In this document: one piece after another, positions 11,001 through 23,123 of the stretch
Position numbering within the stretch: the first letter of the stretch is position 1
Layout of the letters: the number at the start of each line of letters is the position of its first letter
Origin: Cubamyces lactineus
Lineage: Eukaryota; Basidiomycota; Agaricomycetes; Polyporales; Polyporaceae
Direction: 5' to 3'
DNA: 64,000 bases
NCBI GenBank assembly: GCA_022376465.1
Contig: JACDTU010000012.1
Coordinates: 1,302,001 to 1,366,000, forward strand
Program-made: the position numbers and the translations under genes
The notes under the pieces: model-generated
What the model was told of the DNA's origin: nothing
What the model saw: the letters and a program-made list of their open reading frames with translations, nothing else
Databases searched by the model: none

Positions 11001-12605
11001 CAAACTCCCAGCCGGGGTTCGAGTAGGTTCAGGAGCCGTAGCGCCAGTACGACGAGCCAGCTGCCAGAGCCGATGGAGGTCGACTCAAGCCCCAGTCCAA
11101 GCCCACGCATCCATTCGACGGAAGTCCCGCCATTGACAGCCCCAGTCGAGGCGGGCAAACAAGAGGTCCATGTTCCTGTGGCCGGATTCACCGATGCCGT
11201 GCCGATGGATGTGGATGTTCGTCAGGAGGATGCGAACAGTTGTCCGCCGCAGACCCAGCAATCTACCCCTGTTGTCGTGCTCAGGCGGACGGACGTACCG
11301 CCGCCTCTGATGCAGGCCTCGCCAGCATTGGTCGATGAGCTCAGACGTGCGACCCTCCGCGCTTACCCATCAGCGCAGGCTTCGTCGGCGCTGGCTGGCA
11401 CGCCCATTCCTGGATCTATGCGGGCGCAAGCCCAATCTTCGCGCGACACCCTCTCCAGCGACGTCTCGGAGACCAGCTCAGAGTCTTTCGCGGCGCGCAC
11501 AAGCTCTCAGTCTGGTCCTAGGTCACGGTCTTCTGTGAGCCCCCCTACGAGTCACGCTGACAGTTCGACCAGCGCAATGGTAGGCAAGACAGCCAGGCTC
11601 TCGATGAGCAGCCCGTCGCCTCCCACGGAAGAGGCCTCTCTGCCTGCAAGCAGCGCCGAGCGCCGGGCGCGCAAGACGTCTGCTTCCTCGTCGACGTCGT
11701 CGAGGAGGGCAGGGCGGGTGGAGCCTGAGCCGCAGGGTGCGCACACTACTTCCCGGCCGTCGCTGACCTCTCAGTCGCACCGACTGAACTCCTGGCGGTC
11801 AGAAGTGCACTCCTCTGAGGTATCGCGCATGGCGGACGAGCCTGCGGCGCCGCCCGCGAAGCCATCCCAGTCGAGTTCGAACGAGAGCACGAAGACTGCG
11901 ATGGAGACGACCTCGCGCCCTGGCTTGCCTTCGCCCGATTACAAGGAGCCCCGGAAGCTGCACGACGACACATCGCCGCCGCTGTTGTCGACGTACGACG
12001 AGCCGATCCGGCAGGTGATCGAGGACATGCGCCAGCAGCGCATGAGCTTGTGCCAGAGCTTGCGGCAATATGTCTTCGTCCATCGGGCCATCATCGAGGG
12101 GGCGCTGATGATCGTCGATGAGGAGAAGAGGAGGGAGGCGGAGGAAGAAGAGGAGCTGCGTCGAGGCAGCGTAGCCCGTGATACCCAGGCGAGTCTTGTA
12201 CCACCTGCAGATGAGCGGAAGATCTCGGTGGCCCCTCTCCCGGCGGCCCAGCCGGGCCAGAACCTGGCGCAAGATGGACTGCTTGGCCCGATGAAGGGGA
12301 CTAGCCTCAGTTCGCCGTTCTTGTCTTCTGATGGGGAACGTGAGGTCGTGCGCAAACGAAGCGTGCCCGAGTTCGTCGCTGCGAACACGATCGTCGAGGG
12401 CGTGGTGTCGCCGAGCATGGTCGCCTCACCTGGGCGCCAGAAGCGTGTGGCCAGCCCGACGGAGCTCACGAAGGAGGACGTTGATGGGGGCGTGCTACTC
12501 ACGAAGCGGCCAAGTGTCAAGCGGAGGCAGCGGCCAAGTGACGTTGGCGGCACACGCCCACAGTTCGACTCGCTCGTGCTCGCCTCTCCGCCAGACGCAC
12601 GATAG
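8041..12605 (+). CDS. Protein tyrosine phosphatase with N-terminal rhodanese-like domain (Pyp1/PTP2-3 type)
   Basis: About 1,444 residues from five exons: 8041-8721, 8782-9090, 9142-9911, 9971-10135 and 10196-12605; all joins keep phase. Residues about 35-165 form a rhodanese/Cdc25-like fold (ALIVDIRPHNSYVQARIRNA.. to WLRGGFHAVWRDFPEL). The loop where active rhodaneses carry Cys reads YDADSAS, so that domain should be inactive. The phosphatase part shows RNIWPFEHARVRL, the DYMNASYV substrate loop, TQGPLPATFTDFW, CWEQNVHVIVMLT, the WPD loop (YLDWPDLNVPDD, about residue 763) and the P-loop HCSAGVGRTGG (about 854). A low-complexity Ser/Pro/Thr-rich stretch of about 380 residues then separates it from the Q-motif helix (MRQQRMSLCQSLRQYVFVHR, about 1247). 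Yeast and fission-yeast relatives dephosphorylate MAP kinases; that role here is inference. Confidence 0.9.
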
Positions 12606-13864
12606 CTATCGAGCTGTTCCACGGACCCTCGCTCCCCTATCTAGCCCTGGGCCTTTCATTCTACGCGGTTCGCGAAGCGGCCCCCCGAGTCCTGCAATCT
12701 CACGTTCGCGCCTTCGCCGCGTCTCTGCGCTGCATCTTCTGCATCTTTCACGGACGCTGTTCATTACCGCTGCCTCGGAGGTTTTTGTTCTTTATTACCT
12801 GTTACGGTCTCGTCGTGTGTTCCTGTTAACGTTTATCACCACCGGATCCATCCCCTTTCCACTCTCCCCCCACTCTCGCATCTGACCCAACGTGTATCTG
12901 TGCCATCGCCCAACGACCGTCCACTATTGACCTCGTACATCCCATTCATCCCACCCAATCGTCAACCATCAGTCTCCGGCCATTATCCCGTCTATCCTGC
13001 ATCCGCGCTCCCAACTGCAACATCTTCCGTCCACAATCACACATATCACACAAGCATGCACGCGCCCGGTCACATCTGCTCCCCTTCCTCTTCTCTTCTC
13101 CCGTCCGCGCTCCGCGGCTACCTCTGCATGCACGACCGTACATCGATAAGGGTGGACCGCCGTACTCGTCCAAGCTTATATACCTACGCATCTGTACCGA
13201 GGCGTCCAGTATCTGCCCTGCGTATTGGGGCGCGCCTTTTACTGTATCGTATACGCATCTACTATTGCTATCGCGCTTTCTCCTCGTTCGTTGGGTGTGC
13301 TGGTGTGAGCAAGGAGTTGCAATAGTGCGGGTGGTCACGGTGGTCCGCAAGGATAACTTGGATGTGCGCAGCGTAGGGATCGTCGTCATGAAAATTAGGG
13401 ACTATAAGGCCCTCACGAAGCTTGTCGGAGCCCTGAGGCTTCAAGGTCAAGCTGCCTCAAGCATAAGCTTACAGGGGCGAATTGCGCATATGCAGCCATA
13501 ATCTGGCGAGTTGGGCCCGTTGAGCATTTGTTTGGTCTCGCTTGGCAAGGGCCTCTGGAAATAACACGGACAAATAACACGTACACGGTACTCCGACCCA
13601 GCGCGTCTCAGGTGTCGCGTGGTCACGGTACTGCAGGCACACTGCAGGCACCTGGTCGCCACCCGTGTGGCTATTCAGATCGCGCAATCTCTCCTTGCGT
13701 TTGCTGTCTTCTGTAGGGCCAGCTTTGCTATCGTCTGCTTTCCTTTAAGGTTGTCATAGCCGCGCACATAACCCGAGGAATCTCGTCTGCCAGTGCTAAG
13801 ACGGCAGCGTGCTCGTCGTGGTCGCGGTCCCCGATAATTGATTCTTGGTAGGTTGTCTTAGCCG
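12606..13864. other. Gene-free stretch between the phosphatase and the first F-box gene
   Basis: About 1.26 kb. The first part is pyrimidine-rich and probably the 3' untranslated region of the phosphatase. Short frames on both strands show no domain. Confidence 0.5.
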
Positions 13865-15823
13865 ATGTTGACCCCAAGCATATATGACTCACCTATTCCA
13901 ATTTCCAGCGTTGCGAGCGTTTCGGACTTCCACGCATCCACGAGAGTGCCCAACGATTCTTGGCCCACCATGCAGTCTCAAGGGTGAGTTTTGTCATTGT
14001 GTGGCTCCTGCGTGGCGCTGAGAGATCCATGCTGAACGCGATACGACTGCCATAGGATTTCAGGTCTAAACCCGGCCGATGCCTGTGTGGCCGAGACCTC
14101 CCTGCAGATTCCAAGTAGCGGCACTATGCCAACACAGACCATTGATCGGCTTCCTCCGGAGATCCTCTTGTCCATCTTCGAGTGGGTTATCCACATGGAC
14201 CTGTTTGACGAGGATGGCAGTGGAGAAACCCAGAGGCGGCATATGGACTTCGACCGTATGGCGTCTCTTTATACAGTGCACGACGCCGACCTCGTCCCAA
14301 TTTGCGCTTCATACGGCCTGACTCACTTCCCCTCTCACGCTCTGCACGGCCTCACCCACGTATGCAAGAGATGGCGCGAAGTTGCTGTGAACTGCCCGGC
14401 TCTTTGGACTAATATCGACAACCGCATACCCGCGCAAATGGACGCTTTTCTCGTTCGCTCCCGTGCGGCACCGATCTCGATCAATCTGACCTCAGTGAAC
14501 TTTGGGGACATGGCGTCGATTATGTATAAGCATGGTTCTCGGATCAGACGTCTGGACGTCACAGTACAGGGGATGGCTCCGTCTTCTCGCCAGCCTCGCC
14601 TGCGGTGCGCTGTGCCCCTCCTAGATTGCCTTACCATGACCTCGACGAACAATGCGGTGCCACTTAGACTGCACGATAACGCCATGGCAATCCTAGATGC
14701 ATGCAACTTTGGCGTCAAGGCGCTCGCTTTCATCAATGTCATCCCCGCTGTTCCACGCCTTGCTCTCCCACAGCTGACGCATCTCTATCTGTCGGGCGGA
14801 TCTCGAACGGCAGCGTGGGGAGACGGTATGCATCACCTTCCCGAGATTCTGGCACACACCCCTGCGCTTCAGTATCTGCACATCTCCAACCTGCGCCGTC
14901 GGACGAAGGACACATCAAGTACGATCCTACCGGTTGCCTTACCAGCGCTTCGTTCCCTGGTCTGCTCTAAAGGCTGGGTAACATCCGCCTTGCACCTCCT
15001 CGAGTTGTTGGATTTACCGGAGAACGTCCTGGTTCGCTTTGACAGCTTGGTAGGCGAGTCGCCTGACACCTTCATCCGTCCGTACGCCCTCTCGTCACGG
15101 GTACTGGCCTGGCTCTCGAGCTTCACCTACCTGGAGATCATGTGCCAAAATCAAGACATGCAACTTATTGCGCACAGTGCTACGCCGGGGTCCGGGTTTT
15201 GGCTCCAGGGAGAGTGCGGAGACCCCGAGGATGACTGGATTCAGTGGCTGACCCAACTCACTATGATGTTCCCGCTCCCCGCCGTCACAACTCTGAAAGT
15301 CGCGTATCTCAGCACGGACGTCATCCGTGGTCTGCTCCGCCAGTTTCCTCTTCTGACCGAGCTTGTGGCATACTTCTACGATGAGTGGGTGCAAGTAGAA
15401 GGCGACTGCGAGTTCGTCGTGTCTGGCCTGTATGCTGCGCTCAGCGAGCGTAATCCTCCTTGTTGTCCTCACCTACAGACCCTCGTACTGTCATACAACA
15501 TGGATCCGACGAGGTTGTGCGTCCCGAAACTCGTCGACGCAATTGTGCTCCGAAAGGACCTTGGGCATCCTCTCCGCAAGGTAATTCTCGACACCGACTC
15601 CTGCCATCGCGAGCAATCTGAGGGGGAGCAAGTACGGGATGAGCTCCGACGTGCGGAGGCGCACACTCTCGAACCGCCGGTCCTGCAATTTGGCACGGAA
15701 TCGTTCAAACTTAGATTCGATGAACGGTGGACGATCCCCGAGGCCGAACGCTGGTGGCGTCTTCCGAGCGACGAGCAGGCCGCCAATGTGTTTCCAATAT
15801 ACGGCTTCGCACCGCGGTGGTAG
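13865..15823 (+). CDS. F-box/leucine-rich-repeat-like protein 1 of the local family
   Basis: Two exons, 13865-13983 and 14056-15823, give about 628 residues. The frame is open from ATG 13865; a shorter start at 13970 (MQSQGISGL..) is possible. The F-box is PTQTIDRLPPEILLSIFEWV, followed by the family signature THVCKRWREVAVNCPALWTNI (about 14355-14415), the standard motif after a basidiomycete F-box. The rest is a series of irregular leucine-rich segments (for example FPQLTHLYLS-like LPQLTHLYLSGGSR near 14770 and TPALQYLHIS near 14870) and the C-terminal EAERWWRLPSDEQ. F-box proteins recruit substrates to SCF ubiquitin ligases through Skp1; the target is unknown. It is the most divergent member of the left cluster and lacks the short exon 2 seen in its neighbours. 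Confidence 0.82.
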
Positions 15824-16455
15824 AGCTGGTGAACGGCGCAATACTCGTAGGCGCATACCCCTGCGTTACCTACCCTGTAGTCTTTTAGTATACTCCGCAT
15901 GCTTGACTTGGCGAAGCGGACTGTTGGGATTGGTTTCGGGTCGCCGGAGGTAATCCGTTCGTGTATGGCGATCTTGACTGTATGTCCCGCTGTCCCGGTG
16001 ACCCGCACTCTTCCAAACTATTACTGTCCAGATTCTATATGGATTCAGGCTCTGCCCGACTCGTGTTCTGAGATCTGAGCTTCGAGCTGCAACTGCGAGC
16101 AGGTCAATAAATTCCAGTATATATTCAGTACAATATTCAATAATTATAATAACAATGCCTTGTCATACAGCGAACGCTGCGGCAAACTTCTCCAAAATCA
16201 ATTTTGTTCCAGCAGCGAGAACGTTCAGTGGGAATCCATCTGGATTCATTCCCTTGCACACTCCCAACTGGCATCAGCCTCACTGCAGGTTTACGTTCGG
16301 GATCTCGGCGAGTTTAATCAACCAGATGCAGCAGAAACATCAAGGTCAAGATAGAGGTAACGTACCATCCCGTTCGAGCCGAATATGCGCCGTACGGCGA
16401 CTCAAATATCATGCCATGACACTGACCGGTATGCTAATCTTTGACCAATGTAGGG
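15824..16455. other. Intergenic stretch between F-box genes 1 and 2
   Basis: About 630 bases with no supportable gene. AT-rich around 16110-16150 (AATATTCAATAATTATAATAA), which may be terminator or promoter sequence. Confidence 0.5.
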
Positions 16456-18363
16456 ATGGCCGAGGCTCTAGAGAACTTGCCTCTCTTAACTCTAGTGAGC
16501 GCGTTGCCTTCCGCTCTACGGCGTGGTATCCAAGCACAAAGGTACTGAATCGCTACCTTCTGATCTTCCCCATCCTTTCCATGCGCTGACATTTGCTTGT
16601 GATATTAGCCTAGGTCGTGATGAAGTGAGTTCGTGTATACGCCTCATCTTCAAGTGAACTCCCCGAGTGACCGAACGAGCTTCCAGTTGGCGCAGGCAGA
16701 TGCCTTAGTCTCCCAGACCCTGCTTCAAATTCGCACCCAATTGAATACTCTATCCCCCGTTGACAAGCTGCCGCCAGAGATCCTCGCCCAATGCTTCGAG
16801 CATGCCAGCTCTCGGCGGAGGAATAACCGCGGCGACGACCTCCAAGTTGAATACCGGACCCTACGCAAGCACCCCCTCGAAGTTCGTCCCCTCATAACGA
16901 TTACACACGTCTGCACGCTGTGGCGCGATGTCGCTCTGAGTACCCCAACGCTCTGGACCAACATCGATGATGACAGGCCGGCCCAAGTAGAAGCATCCCT
17001 CACTCGCTCGGGGAACGTTCCAATCTCTGTTCATCTGACGACAAAAGACCTGTTGCGCACCGCGCTCGTGCTAAGCACCCACGGCCCTCGGATGAAACGG
17101 TTAGACCTTACCGTGTACCCGCAGGCATGCTTCGTCCCACCCCTCTTACAATTCGAAGCGCCGCTGCTGAAGTGCCTCACCGTCTGCTCGGAACCAAAGT
17201 CACCTCCCCCCGCCGAGCAATTCACGACAATGCTCTTCAGGACTCGTGTAGTCGACAATCTGAGGGCTCTTGCCCTCGTCGGCATCAACTCGTGGCTTCC
17301 GGGGAACCATTTTCCTCAGCTCACGCACCTTTACCTCTCCAACATATCCGGTCGAATCCTGATCGACGACATCATGCTCCATTTCAAGCGACTCCTCCTC
17401 AACACGCCCGCTCTCCAGTATTTGTTCGTCTCAGGGCTTAGCCGCGGTGCGGCGGTGACGAGCGTTACAGACACAGTACGGATGCCCGCACTACGCAAGC
17501 TGACGTGCACACAGAGCACTTTCCTATCGGCGTTTCGTCTGTTCGCGCTGCTGGAGCTTCCGGACGACGCGATGGTACGACTCGACACGCTGGAATGCCT
17601 CTCCGCGACCGACAGCATCTTGCCTTTCCAAATTCCTTCACGCGGATTGCTCGATAGCCTCGATTACCTCGAGCTCGTGTCAGAGGGAGAAGACTTGCAC
17701 CTCATCGCAGAGGGCCTGAAATCTGGCCTCTGGATCCAGGCAGACAGTGTAGAGGATTACTGGGGGTTGTGGCTCGCCCAGCTAGAAACGATGCTACCCA
17801 TGCCTTCCATCGAGCGGCTCCTGGTATCCGTGACCGATCCCGAGGTGATACCCCGCCTACTCCGGCAGTTCCCGCGCCTTGAACGACTTATGGTGTACTT
17901 GGACGAGGAGGCCTTCGAGACGTCCGACGAGTTCCAGCTCGTCTGGCGAAGTCTATATTCCGTCCTCGAGGGCGCGGACCCCGTCGTATGCCCCAAGCTG
18001 CAAGAAATCAACCTCCAGGTGTACATGGTTCCCCCAGAGAGGCTGGCACCCACCGCGTTCGTGGAGATGGTCAAGGCTCGTCAAGCCCACGGGCATCCGC
18101 TGGACACCGTTAGACTCGACGTCGACTATGGGATGGAGGGGGACGAAGCGTTCGAGGTTGCATTCGGGCCTGCAGTGGACTACCTTACAAATCATCTCGA
18201 CATCCACTCACGTTACGGGCTGTGCGCGTTCCACATGAGTATGGTGTGGCAGGATTCGGAGGAAGAGCGGTGGTGGACGGTGCCGGAAGGCGAGCGGGCG
18301 ATTGACACGTACACCGTCCCCTTTGAAGATCCGCTTGCGATAGACAACTATGAGCCTTTCTAA
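16456..18363 (+). CDS. F-box/LRR-like protein 2 (subfamily A, 16-base exon 2)
   Basis: Three exons, 16456-16541 (86 bases), 16609-16624 (16 bases) and 16687-18363, give 592 residues. Exon 1 encodes MAEALENLPLLTLVSALPSALRRGIQAQ, exon 2 encodes (S)LGRDE, and exon 3 starts LAQADALVSQTLLQ. The F-box follows (LPPEILAQCFEHAS), then ITHVCTLWRDVALSTPTLWTNI. Leucine-rich segments include QLTHLYLSNISG and TPALQYLFVS. The C-terminus has EERWWTVPEGE. The small exons were chosen because size, phase and encoded motif recur in the paralogues at 20827 and 30683. Probably an SCF substrate adaptor; substrate unknown. A frame open from 16633 would use intron sequence as an N-terminus and is less likely. Confidence 0.85.
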
Positions 18364-18767
18364 CATACCTCTATCTTCACCATCATACCATAGGGGTACC
18401 CGTGCAAAGCTGCGAAGAGGACTGAAGGGAGCTATTAGTTCAAAGTTCAAGCGCTCAGTAGCGTGGAAATGACTCCGGAACTAACATGTCAAAACATTGC
18501 AGTACTAGCAAGTAAAGACAGTGCCCATCATGTTGACTTGTACAAGCCACATCGACACTTTGGCTTGCAGCTAGATTGGCTTACTGGTATCCCCGGCAAC
18601 GCTTAGGTGGGTGCAACTTTCTTCAAGATACAATATACTACAAATCAGCAGCACCAGTGCGTATAGTGGAACCCACTTCAGCTCAGGAAGTGGCACCGAT
18701 GGCAGCACGAATTGCGATTGTAACGTCATTGTATGCGTACCCGAGCTGATCTGTTCCTACAGCAGGA
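18364..18767. other. Intergenic stretch between F-box genes 2 and 3
   Basis: About 400 bases; nothing supportable was seen. Confidence 0.5.
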
Positions 18768-20358
18768 ATGCTTACACTTGACGCAACACCTTTCCCAACG
18801 CTCGTGGCTGCGCTACAGCCTGCGTTCGAACGCGACGATTGGCAAGCACGAAGGTATGCAGCCGTCATTAGTATGTGTCGTATCTCTTGGTCATCAATGT
18901 GGACCATCCCATGCTTTCAGCCATAACGAGGTGCGCATCATAGACTCCTGCATGCAACCATGACGACCTCAAGAGACGCGACCACTAGTTATCGAAGATG
19001 GCAGGTACTCTCTATGGCGTCCTGCTGCGGCTCTGGAATCGCATGAACACCCTGCCTACTATCAATCGGCTCCCTCCTGAAATTTTGTTGTACATATTCA
19101 ACATCACCTGTTTGGGGAGCGACAGCTACCGGGGCTACGTCTCTTGCACGAACCGGCTGAAGACGTCGATACGGCCTCCTCAGCTGACTATCACCCACGT
19201 CTGCAGAGCGTGGCGTGATTTGGCGCTTGGCGCGTCTACGTTATGGGCACACATTGACTTCTACAACTACCATCTCCTGGAGCTGTTCCTATCACGCTCT
19301 GGCTCCACTGCTCTTCAGCTGCACGTCGGTAACAAGCGACCAGACGAACTCCTCAGAGGTCACGTCGACCGCCTACGGCGTCTGGACATATCAGTCGTAA
19401 ACTATTACGACAAAACCTTCATTCCCATGTTACTGGATTTCCACGCGCCTGCCCTCGAATGCCTCACCATGGTCGCCAGGAATGGATACCCGAGCTCCTC
19501 AGGGGACATCACCATGATGCTTTTCAAGGAGCGGACATTGAACTTGAAAGCGCTAGCCCTCGACAACATAGGCTGGTGGACTCCAGAGAACTTCTTTCCT
19601 TGCTTGACGCACCTCCATCTCTCGTCTATCGGCGGCAACGCGGAGGCTCCTCATGAAGCGAGCTATCTGGCTACATTCCTCGCTAACACCCCTGCGCTGC
19701 AATATCTGCACGTCAAAGGAGTCACCAGCGGGGCACTCGCAGCCCGACCCAAACGCGATGGATGGCGGGCGTCCCTCCCGTCCCTCCGCGCTCTGACGTG
19801 CTGGGGGAGCCCTCTGTGAGGTCCCTCAAGGTGGCGACGAATCTCCCCAACGTGATTACGAACCTGTGCAGCCAGCTGAACTCGAGCCTCCTCGAGCTTT
19901 CCTTGTTGTTAACGGCCAAAGAGCAGGACGGTCAAGACATATCAGGCCCAGAAGACGTTCCGCGCGGGGTATACGCTGCGCTCTCCGGCTACGACCCTTC
20001 GACGTGCGTCCCCCATCTCGAGTCGCTCAAGCTCGAGACACTCTGTACAGATTCAGCCATCCTCTGCTCTTCCGACCTTCTCTCCATGGCCGCGATGCGG
20101 GCGCAGCACGGTCGGCCGCTCCAATCCCTCATCGTCAACACGAGCAGCCAGTCTGCACACTGCTTGGATCCCTTCTCCAGGGAGCTCGCGCAGGTACGGG
20201 AGCATGTTGCAGGTACTGTGGAGCTTCGTCCCGAGGCCGCGCGCAGTAACTATGGACTCCCGGTCAAGTTCAAGGTACCCGAGGCGGAGCGGTGGTGGGA
20301 CCTGCCGGACGCCATTAGGCCACGTTCACGCAAGTCACGGCGGCCTACGAATCTGTGA
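18768..20358 (+). pseudogene. F-box/LRR-like gene 3 (subfamily B), internally deleted and frameshifted
   Basis: Exon 1 (18768-18853, 86 bases: MLTLDATPFPTLVAALQPAF..) and the 10-base exon 2 (18921-18930, encoding (S)HNE) are intact. Exon 3 opens at 18998 (MAGTLYGVLLRLWNRMNTLP) with the F-box INRLPPEILLYIFNITC and THVCRAWRDLALGASTLWAHI. This frame stops at 19817-19819 just after LPSLRALTC. Homology resumes in another frame with VRSLKVATNLPNVITNL.. and runs to EAERWWDLPDAI, stopping at 20358. Compared with the paralogue at 32203-34133, about 115-130 residues are missing exactly at the frame change, so one deletion removed part of the leucine-rich region and broke the frame. A 305-residue truncated F-box protein could still be made. 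I saw no splice pair that cleanly rescues the frame. Confidence 0.68.
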
Positions 20359-20826
20359 GGACGACTAAATCGTGCGGCTTGAGACCTCTTGAGGCTCATT
20401 TTAGAGTTCTGATGAGTCCAAGGATATTCCCGGACAATGTGAACAGTGTAAGGGTATACGAGGCATATTATTCATGAGCGCGTAGCATACTCGGGAGGTC
20501 TGTATTTGGTGATGCTTGGCGACAGCGCCCAAAAGCATCGATGTATGCTCAAACGGTTCGAAGTCAACGTTGTGTCTCTGGTGCAGCTCTCTTTCAGGTC
20601 GCTTAAGCTCTCGCAAAGGAGGAAACATCTATTGTTCATAGTCGGTACGTCAACTTTACTCAGTATAGTACATGTCAGGATGCCTAGTGCTGGAGGTAAA
20701 GCAGTATCGCTTCGATCACTGGCATTGGCATGCTACTTATAACTATACGGTATCATCACCTCACATCTCGCTGTCGTGCCATGAACATGCACCTGATTAA
20801 TATCTCGCTTATGAATCAAGGTTGAG
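20359..20826. other. Intergenic stretch between F-box genes 3 and 4
   Basis: About 470 bases with no supportable gene; presumed promoter of the F-box gene starting at 20827. Confidence 0.5.
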
Positions 20827-22670
20827 ATGCTCGAATCTTTGAAGAACGTCCCTCTCTTGAATCTCTTGGAGGTGCTTCCATCCGCTCTCCGACGCGGGAT
20901 TGAGACGCACAGGTACTGATAAAATCTTGTGTTTCGTACCTTCGCCCGCGCCCTGTACTCACCTATGTCTGTCCTATTAGCCTAGGTCGTGATGAGGTGA
21001 GCGAACACACGCATTGCGGCTGTTGTAGCACTGCTGATCGGTTCGATGGTCCCCAGCTAGTGCTGGCAGACACCATGGCCACTAAGGCTTTGCTCCAGAT
21101 TCGCGCGCAACTGAATCTCCTGTCACCCATGGCACGCCTACCATCTGAGATCCTTGCGCAGTGCTTCGACCATGTCATGTCCTGTGCCTTGCCTGGCCAC
21201 GGTGATACTATCGGCAAGCGAGACACCCACCAGTTTTCCTTCCGTCCCCTCATTACCATCATCCACGTCTGTAAGCGATGGCGTGAGGTCGCGTTGGGGA
21301 CCCCAGCACTCTGGACTTACATCGACGACGAACGGCCGACTCGGCTGGAGGCGTTCCTTGCTCGCTCGCAGCACGCTCCAATCAGCATGCATCTGACGAC
21401 GAAAGACCTGTCGCGTACCACCCTCGTGCTGAACGCACATGCCTCCCGGATGAGACGCCTGGATCTGACCATCCATGATAATGCACCGTTCATCCCGCCC
21501 CTGCTGCAATTCAAAGCGCCGTTACTGGAGTGCCTCACCATCTGCTCAGAACTGAATTCTCCCCCACCCTCAGAAGACTTCACAATGCTGCTCTTCCGAG
21601 AGCGTGAGCTCGATATCCGGGCGCTCGCCCTCGTGGGACTCAATCCGTGGCTTCCGGGGAACCGCTTTCCCCAGCTTACACACCTCTACTTGTCGAAACT
21701 CCCAGATCAATTTCGAGTCGAGGACAATATAGCCCACTTCAGGCAGCTCCTCTTCAACACCCCTGCCCTCCAGTACCTGCACGTCGGAAGGTTTGGCTAC
21801 GGCATCTCGATAACCGATGTTGGATATACAATACCGCTGCCCGCGCTACGTGGCCTCACGTTCACCGACAGCATGTTCCTGCCAACACTCGGCCTGTTCG
21901 CGATGTTGGATCTTCCACAGGACGTGATGGTGCGTCTAGATCGCTTGGAGTGCGTATCCGCCAGCCGCAGCGTCCCGCATTTCCCGATCCCTTCCCACGA
22001 GTTTCTCTCAAGCCTGCATGTCATCGAGGTCGTGGCCATGCGCAACGGCTTGCACCTCGTCGCGCAAGGTCCAAGATCTGGCCTCTGGATCCGAGCGCGG
22101 TGCATCGAGGACCAGTGGGACGGTTGGCTGTCCCAGTTGACGACATTTATGCCGATGCCCTCTGTCAAGGAAGTTCGTGTTGCTGTTGCCCATGGCAGCG
22201 GAACCGTCATCGATCTGCTCCGACAGCTCCCACACCTGACCAAACTTGCTGTGTTCCCTGGTGAGGAGCTGTCGAGCGTCGAGCGGCCCGAAGACATCTT
22301 CCAGGGTTTATATCACGGACTGGCGCAGGCGAATCCAATCCTGGCCCCTCGTCTTGAGGTGCTCGAGATCCACTCGCCTGAATTTCCGGCCGGGAAGATG
22401 ACGGCGACGGCGTTCGTCGCGATGGCCAGAGCCCGGCATGCGCTCGGTTGTCCACTTCACACTGTGGACTGCAACGTCGCCTACGACGATGAGAATGAGG
22501 ACCACAAGCTGACCGAGGCCGCATTCTTGACCGCAGAGCCGTACGTCGTCAAGCATCTGGACCTGAAGTCACGCATAGACCCACCTTGTTCCGTCATGGA
22601 TGAGAGGTGGAGGGACCCGGGGGCGGAGCGGTGGTGGACACTGCCGGATGGTGAGCAAGCGAACTTCTGA
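20827..22670 (+). CDS. F-box/LRR-like protein 4 (subfamily A, 16-base exon 2)
   Basis: Exons 20827-20912 (86 bases), 20981-20996 (16 bases) and 21057-22670 give 571 residues. Exon 1 encodes MLESLKNVPLLNLLEVLPSA and RRGIETH, exon 2 (S)LGRDE, exon 3 LVLADTMATKALLQIRAQLN. The F-box is LSPMARLPSEILAQCFDHVM, followed by IHVCKRWREVALGTPALWTYI. Leucine-rich pieces include QLTHLYLSKLPD and TPALQYLHVG, and the C-terminus has GAERWWTLPDGE. It is the closest relative of the minus-strand gene at 28819-30683, with long runs of identity (for example MRRLDLTIH, LLECLTICSELN, LTFTDSMFLPTL). Presumed SCF substrate adaptor. Confidence 0.86.
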
Positions 22671-23123
22671 ACCGCAGTATGTACACGTCTCCTGCGGTGC
22701 CATTTACAGTGGGTGCACAACGTCGACGGGTACACATACATTGGTACTACCTCGCGCGAGTACGACTTGCAAAGGCTTGAAACGCCTTGTGAGATAAATA
22801 TGTGGTATCGCACGGTAGATACGGGATAAAGACGCCTCAAAAGAAACACGGAGATGCAGAGAAAGCGAATAGCATGATGCGCAGCCTACAGTAGGAGCCA
22901 ACAGTCAGCGGTACGTGGTACGTATACGAGTACGGGTACAGAAGGAACAGCGAAGCGAGGGAGTGAGTGAGAGCAATGCTAATGACCAGCGGTACCTCCT
23001 AATGAGATGTGATTATTCCTGATGAGAAAAGAAAAAGTGAGAACGAATGACAGCAGTGTGATATCCGTCCACTCCTTGACCGTAAACGCAGCGCTTCCGT
23101 TCCCCCACTAGCGGATATGAGTG
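22671..23123. other. Convergent intergenic stretch between F-box gene 4 and the Rab gene
   Basis: About 450 bases between two convergent stop codons, so it probably holds both 3' untranslated regions. No other feature was recognised. Confidence 0.5.

Noticed and set aside
12331..12885. 184-codon + frame at the phosphatase end
   Set aside because: Shadow frame over the phosphatase C-terminus and 3' region; no domain.
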